This document shows, piece by piece, positions 17,376-26,255 of a stretch of DNA of 64,000 nucleotides; position 1 is the stretch's first letter, and each line of letters begins with the position of its first letter. The stretch is from Candidatus Baldrarchaeota archaeon (GTDB taxonomy: Archaea; Asgardarchaeota; Baldrarchaeia; Baldrarchaeales; DXJG01), in assembly GCA_019056805.1 (NCBI GenBank), contig DXJG01000002.1, positions 544,515-608,514 on the forward strand, given 5' to 3'. Under the pieces are notes generated by a model, which saw only the letters and a list, made by a program, of their open reading frames with translations, did no database searches and was not told the origin of the DNA. The translations under genes were made by a program, and so were the position numbers.

Positions 17376-17975
17376 ATGAAGTTTGGTAGAATTGTAGCGT
17401 TATGTGGTATTCTTGGGCCTGTGATTGCTTATTTAGCTATTGCCTTGGCGATTCATTTTTCACCTTGGTTTGATTGGAGTGGAAATGCTTTAAGCGACTT
17501 GGGGACTGGTGAGGCTGGATTTATCTTCAATTTAGGGCTTATAGCTGCAGGACTTGTTCTCATTCCTTTCGCCCTATTTCTTGAGAGATTTTTCTCGCAT
17601 TCACGTTTGGGAAGAAGTGGAGCTATTATTTTCTTACTAGCTGTGGTTTCCTTGGCGTTAATTGGAGTTTTTCCAGAGATGGAGCCTTTTTTAGCGGTTC
17701 ATGTTCTTGTTTCGCTTCTTTTCTTCAGCTTAACAGCTGTATCATCTATTATAATTGGATACACCCTGCTTAAGGAAAATCGTAGGGAGCTTGGATGGAT
17801 TGCAATAGCTGCTGGTATCGTTATTATTGGTTGTCATATCATTATTTTGCCCATAGTATTTTGGACGTATCCAACAAGTGCGGTGGCTATACCTGAACTG
17901 GTAGCAGCGGTTTCAGCAACCATTTGGGTGGTCATTTTTTCCTTAAAAATTTTAATAAAAGGCTCACTGGAATAG
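17376..17975 (+). CDS. DUF998 family membrane protein
   Basis: 199 residues with six transmembrane helices. The DUF998 signature is clear: the first helix with 'CGILGPVIAYLAIALAI', then 'FDWSGNALSDLGTGEAGFIFNLGLI', and an 'FPEMEPFLAVHVLVSLLFF' region. Function is not known for the family. It is 96 bases upstream of the SAM methyltransferase gene on the same strand and could belong to the same transcription unit, but the gap holds AACAGTT and TATA-like sequence that could also mark a separate promoter. No start ambiguity was seen. Confidence 0.85.
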   Translation: MKFGRIVALCGILGPVIAYLAIALAIHFSPWFDWSGNALSDLGTGEAGFIFNLGLIAAGLVLIPFALFLERFFSHSRLGRSGAIIFLLAVVSLALIGVFPEMEPFLAVHVLVSLLFFSLTAVSSIIIGYTLLKENRRELGWIAIAAGIVIIGCHIIILPIVFWTYPTSAVAIPELVAAVSATIWVVIFSLKILIKGSLE

Positions 17976-18071
17976 ATTTCAACCCCGCTTTAAGAAAATT
18001 TTAACAGTTTGAACTTCTAAGTTTCTATTAGAAATTTAAGTTTAATTTGATGACTAGAGGGAATCTGAGAA

Positions 18072-18734
18072 ATGTCAGTTTCCGTGTTTATGAAAATTCT
18101 TGAATCATCACCCAGTAGATATGATATGGGTATTCGTATTCTTACTTTTGGGATGGATATGGAGGTTAAAAAGAAAATTGTTTCTGAATATATTTCGGAA
18201 GGAGATCATGTTCTTGACATTGGTGTGGGCACTGGGACATTAGCAGTTCTCTGCGCCCAGAAAGGGGCATATGTTTTTGGTTTTGATATTTCTTCGAAGA
18301 TGCTTGAGATAGCACGTAAGAAAGTTAAATCCGCAGGGCTTGAAGAAAAGGTTCACTTGGAAGAAATGAGTGTCGTGGAAATGGATACTCATTTAAAAGA
18401 AAATTCATTTGATGTTGTAGTTGCGGCTCTTGTTTTTAGCGAGCTTTCAGAAACTGAGCAGATTTTTACGCTTAAGCAGTGTTATAGGGTTTTAAAACCA
18501 AATGGTCGATTAATAATTGAGGATGAGGTGAAGCCTAAAAGTTTAAGGAAGAAAATTGCCTATTATATTGTTCACCTTCCACTTGCGCTCATTACTTATA
18601 TTATTTCTCAATCGTTAACGAAACCTGTAAAAGGAATCGAAAAAAAGCTGAGTGAAGCGGGATTTGAGATAGAGTCGTGTTTTAAATTCTTTTATGATTC
18701 TTTAATATTAATTGTTGCAAGGAAAGTGGTGTAA
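18072..18734 (+). CDS. Class I SAM-dependent methyltransferase (UbiE-like)
   Basis: 220 residues. Motif I is DIGVGTGTL at residues 49-57, with the following acidic residue in 'FGFDISSKML' and motif post-II in 'FDVVVAALVFSEL'. The last quarter has an aliphatic helix (YYIVHLPLALITYIIS) that may sit at the membrane. The stop codon is directly followed by the ATG of the HgcA-like gene with no gap, so the two are translated together. The substrate is unknown. The pairing suggests either modification of the corrinoid protein or its cofactor, or a methyl transfer linked to it, which is inference only. Confidence 0.85.
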   Translation: MSVSVFMKILESSPSRYDMGIRILTFGMDMEVKKKIVSEYISEGDHVLDIGVGTGTLAVLCAQKGAYVFGFDISSKMLEIARKKVKSAGLEEKVHLEEMSVVEMDTHLKENSFDVVVAALVFSELSETEQIFTLKQCYRVLKPNGRLIIEDEVKPKSLRKKIAYYIVHLPLALITYIISQSLTKPVKGIEKKLSEAGFEIESCFKFFYDSLILIVARKVV

Positions 18735-19844
18735 ATGACAAGGCTTCGGGGAGTATTTACATATCTGGTCGAGTTTATTTTTAGATGGGTTAAAGTACCG
18801 GTGGAACCGGGATTAATAGAATTTGGTCACCCAGATGAAAATAGTCCAGTTTTTCTGACATGTAATTATGATTTAACTGTTAGAAGGGTAAGTAAATATT
18901 TGAAAAATCTTGATTGCTATCTTTTAGTTGCACCTACTAAAGGAATTAATGTCTGGTGTGCATCTTGTGGCGGAGATTTTAATGCTCACTCGGTAATTTC
19001 TGTCATAAAGACTACCGGGATTAGCGATAAGGTGAAGCATCGTACAATAATAGCCCCTCAATTAAGTGCACCAGGTATCGATGTAGAAAAGGTTAGGGAG
19101 GAAACTGGTTGGAATATTCGTTTTGGCCCCGTGTACGCTAAATATATTCCAGAATATGTGAAAAACGGTTTCAGGAAAACTGAGGATATGCGTAAAGTTA
19201 AGTTTACTGTTAGAGATAGGCTTGAAATGGCTTCAATATACTTTTTTACTATGGTATCTATCTTAGTTCCAATTCTTTTTGCTTTAGCTCTGTTGTTTCC
19301 TAAAATGGTTCCAATTTCGATGCCATGGTGGATATTACAAATGATATTATTTGCTGGAATTATGGTCTACAGCATGTATCTCATACTTCCTAGTATGCCT
19401 GTGAAGTCAGGATTACTGAAAGTTATGATAGGTGAAATAATTTTCCTCGTTATTATCGCCTTGTATTCTTGGATAACTACAAAAAACCTTTTCAGCTATT
19501 CTCATTTCATGTTACTATCTATTCTTGTGTCATTAATACTTACTATAGACTTTAATGGGACCACACCTACGCAAAAGAGTGGTTTAGGAGAATTTTTATA
19601 TAAACGTGGTGCAAAGAAAATGACTTTCCTCACAGGAGTCTACGAGTTGGCTCCATATGGAAACATAACTATGGATGAAGAGAAGTGTATAGGTTGTGGT
19701 ATATGTATTGAGGTTTGCCCAAAAAATGTATATCAAATGGTTCCAAGCAAGAATAAAGTTCAGTTGGCTCAACCAGAAGCTTGCGTTAACTGTCATGCAT
19801 GCGAGAGGCAATGTCCTGTGAAATGTCTAGAAATAAAACTATAA
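18735..19844 (+). CDS. HgcA-like corrinoid membrane protein fused to HgcB-like ferredoxin
   Basis: 369 residues. The N-terminal ~160 residues match the CdhD/HgcA cobamide-binding domain: 'VEPGLIEFG', 'LLVAPTKGINVWCASCGG' with the cap-helix Cys at residue 75, and 'IIAPQLSAPGIDVEKV' with 'IRFGPVYAKYIPEYV'. Canonical HgcA has NVWCAAGK; here it is NVWCASCGG, with an extra Cys78 and no Lys. Four transmembrane helices follow (about 170-280). The last 65 residues are a 2[4Fe-4S] ferredoxin (CIGCGICIEVCPKN; CVNCHACERQCP) like HgcB. HgcA passes a methyl group from methyl-pterin via the corrinoid. Fused paralogues of this kind are known, and Hg methylation by them is doubtful. Preceded without a gap by a methyltransferase gene. 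Confidence 0.8.
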   Translation: MTRLRGVFTYLVEFIFRWVKVPVEPGLIEFGHPDENSPVFLTCNYDLTVRRVSKYLKNLDCYLLVAPTKGINVWCASCGGDFNAHSVISVIKTTGISDKVKHRTIIAPQLSAPGIDVEKVREETGWNIRFGPVYAKYIPEYVKNGFRKTEDMRKVKFTVRDRLEMASIYFFTMVSILVPILFALALLFPKMVPISMPWWILQMILFAGIMVYSMYLILPSMPVKSGLLKVMIGEIIFLVIIALYSWITTKNLFSYSHFMLLSILVSLILTIDFNGTTPTQKSGLGEFLYKRGAKKMTFLTGVYELAPYGNITMDEEKCIGCGICIEVCPKNVYQMVPSKNKVQLAQPEACVNCHACERQCPVKCLEIKL

Positions 19845-19881
19845 ACGATAATTCATTAGATTATTATATAAAGAGAGAAGT

Positions 19882-21525
19882 TCATATGAGTTCTATTGTG
19901 CTGGGTGGTTTTGTAGTTATTTCATAACCAACATATTTGATATCTTTGTGTTGCATTGCTATTTCTGCTATTTTCTCAAGATCTTTTCTAGGCACATTCG
20001 CTGGGGTTGCAGTCATAAAGTCTTTTGTCAACACAGCCCTAATAATTAAAGCATCACCTTTGCCATAGGACCCAGCTATTTTGAGTGCAACACGAGTGAT
20101 CTCTGAATATCTGCTTGTTAAATGACTTTGTAGCTTTAATAAATTGAAATATGAAGCATCTGCTTTAATGCTTAAGATTTTCCCAAATACTCTGCTATCA
20201 CCTTTTACACCAATTGTTTGCACATCAAAGAGAAAACCATCTTTTATGAGATGGCCTTTATTTGGTATTAGAGTAGCAAAATACTGGGAAAAATTATATT
20301 TTCCGAGGGTTTTGCTTACCATGTCAGTGATTTCTTTTAGGGTTTTTAGGCGTTGCTGGGTTATTTTGCCTAGAATTCGAATTGCTAGCCCAGGTCCAGG
20401 GAAAGGTTGACGATTCACAATGTAATCGGGTAATCCTAGTTCTTTCGCTAATATGCGGACTTGATATTTGAAGAGGGGGCGAAGAGGTTCTACAACTTGC
20501 ATGCCTAGTTTTTCTGGTAGGCCTCCAACATTATGATGTAACTTTATGAATCCTGGTCCAGAGACATCGTCACCTCGAGTTGATTCAATTACATCGGGTG
20601 CAATTGTTCCTTGAATTAGATATTTTGCGTTGATTTTCCTTGCTTCTTTTTCGAATAATTCTATGAATAGTTTTCCAATAATTCTTCTTCTTTCATCAGG
20701 GTCTAAAACATCTTTTACTGCTTCGAAGAATATTTTGGAGGCGTCGATATAAGTGATGTCGAAGAGATCTGTTGTTTTTATCCACTCATCTTCATATCTC
20801 ATGAAGCCGTGGTCTATGTAAACTATGTGTACATCTATACCTGCTTTTTGAGCAAGAGCGGCACATGTGGTTGAGTCTACTCCTCCAGATAAACCTAGGA
20901 TCGCTGGTCCCTTAACTGTGCTTTGTAATTCATGGATTATTTGGTCTAGGTAGTGCTTTACATCCCATTTTTTAGGTTCTTCACCACATATTTTGAAAGC
21001 GAAATTTTTGAATATAAGATCACCATTTACGGTATGAGAGACTTCAGGGTGAAACTGTACCCCATAAATGTTATCTCTTACGCGAAATGCTGCAATTTTA
21101 CAGTTGTCGGTGGAGCCTATTATCTCTCCATTTGGTATTGAGAAAACTTCGTCGCGATGACTCATCCAAACGATTTCTTCTTTCCCTAAACCCTCAAAAA
21201 GAACGTCGCTTTTCGGGTAAAATAAGGTGAATCCAAATTCAGGAGTTCCTCTTTTTACCTCTCCACCTAGAAGATAAGCAATTAGCTGATGACCGTAACA
21301 AATTCCTAGAATAGGAATTTTTAAATCAAAAATTCTTTTATCAATTCTTTTAGCTTTTTCCTCATATACAGAATATGGACCACCACTTAGAATTATTCCC
21401 TTCAGGTTTGAAACATTTTTTAGTTCTTCAAATGTTTTTACACTGATGGATTCTACACCAAGTTCTGCTAAACGATTCTTTATAACGCTAACGTATTGAC
21501 CGTGAAAGTCTATTATTGCTATCAT
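19882..21525 (-). CDS. guaA: GMP synthase (glutamine-hydrolysing), fused two-domain form
   Basis: 547 residues. The N-terminal class I glutaminase has the nucleophile in GICYGHQ (Cys near residue 76) and the His-Glu pair in 'GVQFHPEVSHT'. The ATP pyrophosphatase domain starts near residue 205 with the PP-loop LGLSGGVDSTT, and the C-terminal dimerisation part carries 'RQPFPGPGLAIRILG'. The enzyme makes GMP from XMP, glutamine and ATP in the cytoplasm. Many Euryarchaeota split these domains into two genes, but here they are one chain. The gene is monocistronic and divergent from the AsnRS-like gene. An inverted repeat, TTTAACC-TGAATT-GGTTAAA, lies 35 bases upstream of the start. Confidence 0.97.
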   Translation of the reverse strand: MIAIIDFHGQYVSVIKNRLAELGVESISVKTFEELKNVSNLKGIILSGGPYSVYEEKAKRIDKRIFDLKIPILGICYGHQLIAYLLGGEVKRGTPEFGFTLFYPKSDVLFEGLGKEEIVWMSHRDEVFSIPNGEIIGSTDNCKIAAFRVRDNIYGVQFHPEVSHTVNGDLIFKNFAFKICGEEPKKWDVKHYLDQIIHELQSTVKGPAILGLSGGVDSTTCAALAQKAGIDVHIVYIDHGFMRYEDEWIKTTDLFDITYIDASKIFFEAVKDVLDPDERRRIIGKLFIELFEKEARKINAKYLIQGTIAPDVIESTRGDDVSGPGFIKLHHNVGGLPEKLGMQVVEPLRPLFKYQVRILAKELGLPDYIVNRQPFPGPGLAIRILGKITQQRLKTLKEITDMVSKTLGKYNFSQYFATLIPNKGHLIKDGFLFDVQTIGVKGDSRVFGKILSIKADASYFNLLKLQSHLTSRYSEITRVALKIAGSYGKGDALIIRAVLTKDFMTATPANVPRKDLEKIAEIAMQHKDIKYVGYEITTKPPSTIELI

Positions 21526-21559
21526 TCTGATCCCTGGAAGCCGCTTAGGTTTAACCTTA

Positions 21560-21579
21560 TTTAACCTGAATTGGTTAAA
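21560..21579. promoter_or_regulatory. Inverted repeat upstream of guaA
   Basis: TTTAACC at 21560-21566 and GGTTAAA at 21573-21579, separated by TGAATT: a perfect 7-bp palindrome in the guaA promoter region, with another TTTAACC at 21550-21556. The position, 35-54 bases before the guaA start, would let a bound repressor block the basal factors. Confidence 0.4.
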
Positions 21580-21680
21580 AGTTTAGTGGTTTAGGTTCTA
21601 CATTCTCAGCTGACTCCTCAACAGGTTTTATGCTTTTTTCTCTAGAGGTTCCTATGTAATTCTTTTAAGTCGGATATATC

Positions 21681-21703
21681 TATCATGTAATTTATACATG
21701 ATA
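21681..21703. promoter_or_regulatory. Nine-bp inverted repeat upstream of the asparagine synthetase gene
   Basis: TATCATGTA (21681-21689), a 5-base spacer, then TACATGATA (21695-21703), a perfect match. It lies about 95 bases before the AsnRS-like start and 25 bases before a TATA-like ATTTATAATT. It is spaced like an activator or repressor operator. There is no T run behind it, so it is not a good terminator for either gene. Confidence 0.45.
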
Positions 21704-21798
21704 TTATAGGATAAATTGGTAATATTTATAATTTTTACAATTTTTTATGCAAAAAATTTAAGGTAAGAATAGCTTAATTCAAGCCCTTAGTGAGAAAA

Positions 21799-22806
21799 AT
21801 GACAGAAACTGTACACCTGAAAAAACTAGATCTAAGTTCTCCAAACATTTTACCCAAGAGTTACATAGCAATAAGGCATCCACGGATGAAAAAGGTACTT
21901 AAAATACAAGCTACTATATGCATGGCTGCAAGAGAATATCTTAACTCACTTGGCTTCATAGAACTTCTTCCTCCAATAATAGGTCCAGTTACAGATCCAG
22001 GCATTAGAGGCGCTAAACAAGTGACCTTTGATTTCTATGGACGCGAATACAAGGTAATGAGTAGTGCAATATTGTATAAGCAAATGGCTATGGCTTCTCT
22101 TGACAAAATATATTTCTTCTCTCCAAACATAAGGCTTGAACCTTTAGATTCAGCTAAAACTGGCAGACATCTTGTAGAATTTGTACAAATAGATATCGAA
22201 CAAGCATATGCAAACTATTTTGATGCAATGGAAATTGCAGAAGGACTATTAACATACGTAGTTAAAAAAGTGTTAAAGGAACATGAAGAAGACTTAAAGG
22301 ATTTAGGTAGAGAGCTTAAGGTACCAAGAAGACCGTTCAAAAAGTTAACGCATAGAGAAGCTGTTGATATATTGAGATCTCATGGCATAAAAGCAAGTTA
22401 TGAACATGAGATACCTTGGGAAGCTGAAAAAGAACTTTCATTCATGTTTGAGGATCCTTTCTTCATATATGACTATCCGCGTGGCGCTAGAGGATTTTAT
22501 GATCGTGAAGATCCTAAAAGACCTGGCATTCTCAGGGATTTCGATATGCTTTATCCAGAAGGCTACGGGGAGGCTGTCTCAGGAGCTGAAAGAGAATATA
22601 GAGCGGAGAAGGTTATTGAGAGGATGAGAGCTACTGGTGAGAACCCTGCAAAATACGGTTGGTACATTGAAATGTTGAAATATGGTATTCCGCCGAGTGC
22701 AGGGTTTGGAATAGGGGTAGAGAGGCTTACAAGGTACATTTGTGGATTGAAAGCCGTTTGGGAAGCTAGACCGTATCCTAAGGTAGCTGGAATATATTCA
22801 CCCTAA
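21799..22806 (+). CDS. AsnRS-like archaeal asparagine synthetase (AS-AR type)
   Basis: 335 residues, a stand-alone class II aminoacyl-tRNA synthetase catalytic core without the N-terminal OB-fold anticodon-binding domain. Motif 2 is near 'FFSPNIRLEP', the active-site loop contains 'FVQIDIEQAYA', and motif 3 is GFGIGVERLTRYICG. This matches the archaeal asparaginyl-tRNA-synthetase-related asparagine synthetase, which makes asparagine from aspartate, ammonia and ATP. The ATG at 21799 follows GTGAG; a GTG at 21790 is in frame. Twelve bases downstream is a glutamate-synthase-like gene, so the two probably form a nitrogen-assimilation operon under the palindrome at 21681. Confidence 0.85.
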   Translation: MTETVHLKKLDLSSPNILPKSYIAIRHPRMKKVLKIQATICMAAREYLNSLGFIELLPPIIGPVTDPGIRGAKQVTFDFYGREYKVMSSAILYKQMAMASLDKIYFFSPNIRLEPLDSAKTGRHLVEFVQIDIEQAYANYFDAMEIAEGLLTYVVKKVLKEHEEDLKDLGRELKVPRRPFKKLTHREAVDILRSHGIKASYEHEIPWEAEKELSFMFEDPFFIYDYPRGARGFYDREDPKRPGILRDFDMLYPEGYGEAVSGAEREYRAEKVIERMRATGENPAKYGWYIEMLKYGIPPSAGFGIGVERLTRYICGLKAVWEARPYPKVAGIYSP

Positions 22807-22818
22807 GGAGGCATTTTT

Positions 22819-24183
22819 ATGCCTTTTAGACTTCTTAGAGGCGGTTGTCCCTATTGTGATCTCTGTTGTACATGTGAAATAGCTAGAAAAGCTGTTTATG
22901 GAAGAGATGCATTATATCCCTTTCTTCCTTCAAAGGAGTTTGGTGATGTTCAAGCAGGCGGAGAAATATTTTTTGAGGGTTATACTCGCTTCTATAATTT
23001 GGATCATGTGGTGCTTCTTCCATGTTTATTTTTGCCCGATAGATTGAGTAAATCCGTTGAACTTGGCAGAGAACCGTTGTTTATAGATGTTGACACCGAG
23101 ACTACGCTGGGTGGTTTTAAAGTTAAGGTACCTCTTGTTGTAGCCGCAATGGGGTCAACAGATGTAGCTAATAAAAGAGGATTAGTGTTAAGTGAGGGTA
23201 GTGCTAAAGCAGGAATAATACAAGTTATAGGTGAAAATGTTATCAATATGAGAGGTTACGACAAAAGGATTAGTAGTCAACCTTGTCTTAAAGAGAGAAT
23301 TTTAAAGTATTTGGAAAATGTTGATAGCGACTATGGGGGAGTATTGATACAGCAGAATGTTGAAGATGCAAATGCTGAACTATGGAATAAGGTGTATTCT
23401 GATAAGGATTTAGATGAGTATATAGAGCGTGGTTTAATAGGTTTTGAAATAAAGGCTGGTCAAGGTGCGAAGCCAGGGCTTGACGGCGAGGTCAAAGTGA
23501 ATAGAGAATTAGCATTAAAGCTTAAAAATAAGTTCTTCTTCCCAGATGATCCAGAGAAGGTAAAAAAAGAATTATATGAGCGTCATTCGGTTCCTGGAAC
23601 ATTTACAAAGGAAATTTTAAAAGATATGATAAAACTTGCAAAAAACAATTATCCACGGGTTAAGCTATGGTTGAAATTGGGACCATATGCAGATTTAGAT
23701 GAGATTATAGGGGTTGCATCTAAGGCAGGAATAGATTGCATAACTATAGATGGGTCAGAAGGTGGAACAGGTATGAGCCCTATAGCTGCGATGAGAGAAC
23801 TAGGATATCCAACGCTAGTATGTCTCAAAAAGATTACAGATGCTAAAAGTCGTGGAATTAAAACAAGTATGATTATAGCGGGCAGATTATTTGAGGGAGG
23901 TCACCTGGTAAAGAGTTTATGTCTAGGTGCAGATGGCGTAGCTATGGGTAGACCATTTATTATTGCAAGTGAAGGGCGTTTTGGTCCAGCAAACAAACCA
24001 GTAAAGAAGCTTGGCAATCAAGTAGATGGTGTAGTGAATTTCGTTGAAGCTATAAAAGTTGAAGCGCAAATGCTTGCCTCGGCTCTTGGAAAATATTCTT
24101 TGGAGGATTTGTCTAAGGGTAATGTTGGTGCTTTAGAAAAAGTGGTAGCAGATATGTTCAACATACAATATGTTTATGAATGA
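22819..24183 (+). CDS. Archaeal glutamate-synthase-like FMN protein (GltB central domain)
   Basis: 454 residues. The N-terminus has a Cys-rich segment (CPYCDLCCTC) and the rest is the FMN-binding TIM barrel of glutamate synthase: 'FEIKAGQGAKPGLDG', 'ITIDGSEGGTGMSP', then 'IIAGRLFEGGHLVKSLCLGADGVAMGRPF'. There is no glutaminase domain and no beta-helix domain, the usual archaeal split form. The enzyme reduces 2-oxoglutarate with ammonia to glutamate, taking electrons from partner subunits not seen here. It is 12 bases after the asparagine synthetase gene with an AAGGAGG ribosome site (22805-22811). Confidence 0.85.
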   Translation: MPFRLLRGGCPYCDLCCTCEIARKAVYGRDALYPFLPSKEFGDVQAGGEIFFEGYTRFYNLDHVVLLPCLFLPDRLSKSVELGREPLFIDVDTETTLGGFKVKVPLVVAAMGSTDVANKRGLVLSEGSAKAGIIQVIGENVINMRGYDKRISSQPCLKERILKYLENVDSDYGGVLIQQNVEDANAELWNKVYSDKDLDEYIERGLIGFEIKAGQGAKPGLDGEVKVNRELALKLKNKFFFPDDPEKVKKELYERHSVPGTFTKEILKDMIKLAKNNYPRVKLWLKLGPYADLDEIIGVASKAGIDCITIDGSEGGTGMSPIAAMRELGYPTLVCLKKITDAKSRGIKTSMIIAGRLFEGGHLVKSLCLGADGVAMGRPFIIASEGRFGPANKPVKKLGNQVDGVVNFVEAIKVEAQMLASALGKYSLEDLSKGNVGALEKVVADMFNIQYVYE

Positions 24184-24421
24184 CGTATTAATTCCGTTAC
24201 TTAGTAAGTTGAAGGGCTGGTTTTAAATCAAACTTAAAATCTTCTATTTTACTTTAACTAGCTTTCGAGTTATATATGTTTTAGATATCTCAATAATTTT
24301 GGTCGATTTGTTTGCATGTGTATTTATTTCTAGAAGGAATTTTATTTCAGAAAAGATAATATATTGGAGTTATATCTGTGGTATTTCTGATTGTGTTGCA
24401 TTGTTGAAGGAGAGGCTTCAA

Positions 24422-26239
24422 ATGCCTGTAAACACTGATTTAAAAGAGTTAGAGAAGAGTGTTATCGACTCTTTCTCCATTGAAGAAGTTTATAGACACG
24501 TTGAGTTTTTAGTAGAAATCGGTGAACGTTTAACTGGTACTAAGGAAATGGAGAAAGCCGCAAGGTATATTAAAAGTGTTTTAAAAGCGTACGGACTAGA
24601 CCCGAGGATAGATGAATTTTATGTTTATACTAGTTTCCCTAAACTTTCAGAATTCAAAATACTTCATCCCGAACAAATTGTAGTAGAAAGTTTTCCTAAT
24701 CTGCACAGTTTCTCGACCACACCGGAGGGAATTGAAGGAGAACTAGAATATGTTGGATCAGGTAGTGAAGAAGAGTTTAAGAAAAAAGATGTAAAAGGTA
24801 AAATTGCTCTAGCAGAATTATCTTATTCCCCTCCTAGACCAGAAAAAGCTAAAAATGCGGAGAAATATGGAGCCAAAGCCCTAGTAATAATGAACTGGGG
24901 GCCTAGCGATAAATCGATTGTTAGCAAAGGTGCCATAAAATGGGTTTGGGGTAATCCCACACCAGAAAGCTGGAAACTATTACCAAAAATACCATCAATA
25001 AATATTTCAAAAGCCTCAGGAGAACGTTTAAAAGAAATGATAGGCAAAAAGGATGTAAAAGCATGGTTAAGGGTCGAAAATGTTAAAACATGGGTTAAAG
25101 CTAAGCAACCCATCGCAGAAATAGTTGGCACTACCGAGCCCAACATGTTTGTACTAGTTGGTGGTCATTTGGACGCGTGGGGGAAAACAGCTACATGCAA
25201 TTCCTCTGGGAACGCCTTAATGCTTGAACTAGCTAGATGCCTTATTAAACATAGAGAATTTTTAAGACGTGGAGTAATTTTTGCCTTCTGGGATGGACAC
25301 GAAATTGCTGAAGCAGCTGGCTCAACATGGTATATCGACAATTTCTGGGATAAACTCAAAGAGGGCTGTGTAGCATATCTAAACATAGATTCACCTGGAT
25401 TAAAAGATGCAACAAGATATATCGCTTACGCGTCTCCTGAGACATGGAACTTTTTGAAAAAAATAGAAGAAGAAATTAATATCAACATCGAAAAACATGT
25501 TCCAGTTAAGATAGCTGATAACTCTGTTCTAGGAATCGGTATACCCTACATCTTTACCTTCGCCACTTACACTCAAGAAGAATTAGAGAAAACCCTGAAT
25601 CACGCATCTTTAGGTTGGTGGTATCATAGCGTCGAGGATACACTTGATAAAATAGATGGAGAATTACTAGAAGAACACTTCAAAATTTACGCAAAATACA
25701 TTGTAGGTCTTTGTTGTAGCTTAATAATACCCTTCGATTTTGTAACTGTGGCCGACTACATAACAAAGGAGCTAGAAGAACTAGAAAAAATATCAAAAGG
25801 TAAAGTCAAACTTAACATGCTATTCGAAAAAGTAAAGGAGTTCAGAGATACAGTCGAAGAACTTAATGCAATTGCTGCAAAAATCGAAGAAGCATATGTA
25901 AATGGAAAAGAAGAAGATAAAGCTAAGATTGAAGAGGCTGCTAAATTAGTCAACAAATGCATTTTGAAAAATAGTAGAATATTAACTTCGGCTTTCAGAT
26001 CAACAGTTGACCCATACGACCAAGAACCTTATGGATTTTCCGTTCTAGAGAAGCCCATACCAAGGCTTTACGTCATAATAAAAGAAATAATTGAGACTTC
26101 TGGAGGAGAAAAAATGAAACTGTTAGAAACTAAGCTTATTAGAGAAAAAAATAGACTACTAGATGCTCTTAGGGATGCCATATACTTCATGCAGCTAACC
26201 ATAGATAATCTAAGATTTAAGTACAATCTAAGTATCTAA
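24422..26239 (+). CDS. M28-like metallopeptidase with altered active-site residues
   Basis: 605 residues from the ATG at 24422, chosen because GGAGAGG lies nine bases upstream and the 41 residues encoded before it are unlike the family. A PA-type insert (about residues 90-230) precedes the M28 domain. The metal-binding pattern is partly changed. 'GGHLDAW' keeps His and Asp. The bridging Asp of the usual 'DNxSG' is Cys in 'TATCNSSGNA'. The catalytic Glu-Glu pair reads His-Glu in 'WDGHEIAEAAGS'. The later Asp (NIDSPG) and His (YHSVEDTLDKI) remain. No signal peptide is present. A 130-residue helical C-terminal domain follows. It may be a one-metal enzyme or a non-peptidase. Confidence 0.75.
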   Translation: MPVNTDLKELEKSVIDSFSIEEVYRHVEFLVEIGERLTGTKEMEKAARYIKSVLKAYGLDPRIDEFYVYTSFPKLSEFKILHPEQIVVESFPNLHSFSTTPEGIEGELEYVGSGSEEEFKKKDVKGKIALAELSYSPPRPEKAKNAEKYGAKALVIMNWGPSDKSIVSKGAIKWVWGNPTPESWKLLPKIPSINISKASGERLKEMIGKKDVKAWLRVENVKTWVKAKQPIAEIVGTTEPNMFVLVGGHLDAWGKTATCNSSGNALMLELARCLIKHREFLRRGVIFAFWDGHEIAEAAGSTWYIDNFWDKLKEGCVAYLNIDSPGLKDATRYIAYASPETWNFLKKIEEEININIEKHVPVKIADNSVLGIGIPYIFTFATYTQEELEKTLNHASLGWWYHSVEDTLDKIDGELLEEHFKIYAKYIVGLCCSLIIPFDFVTVADYITKELEELEKISKGKVKLNMLFEKVKEFRDTVEELNAIAAKIEEAYVNGKEEDKAKIEEAAKLVNKCILKNSRILTSAFRSTVDPYDQEPYGFSVLEKPIPRLYVIIKEIIETSGGEKMKLLETKLIREKNRLLDALRDAIYFMQLTIDNLRFKYNLSI

Positions 26240-26255
26240 ATTATTTACGTTAATA

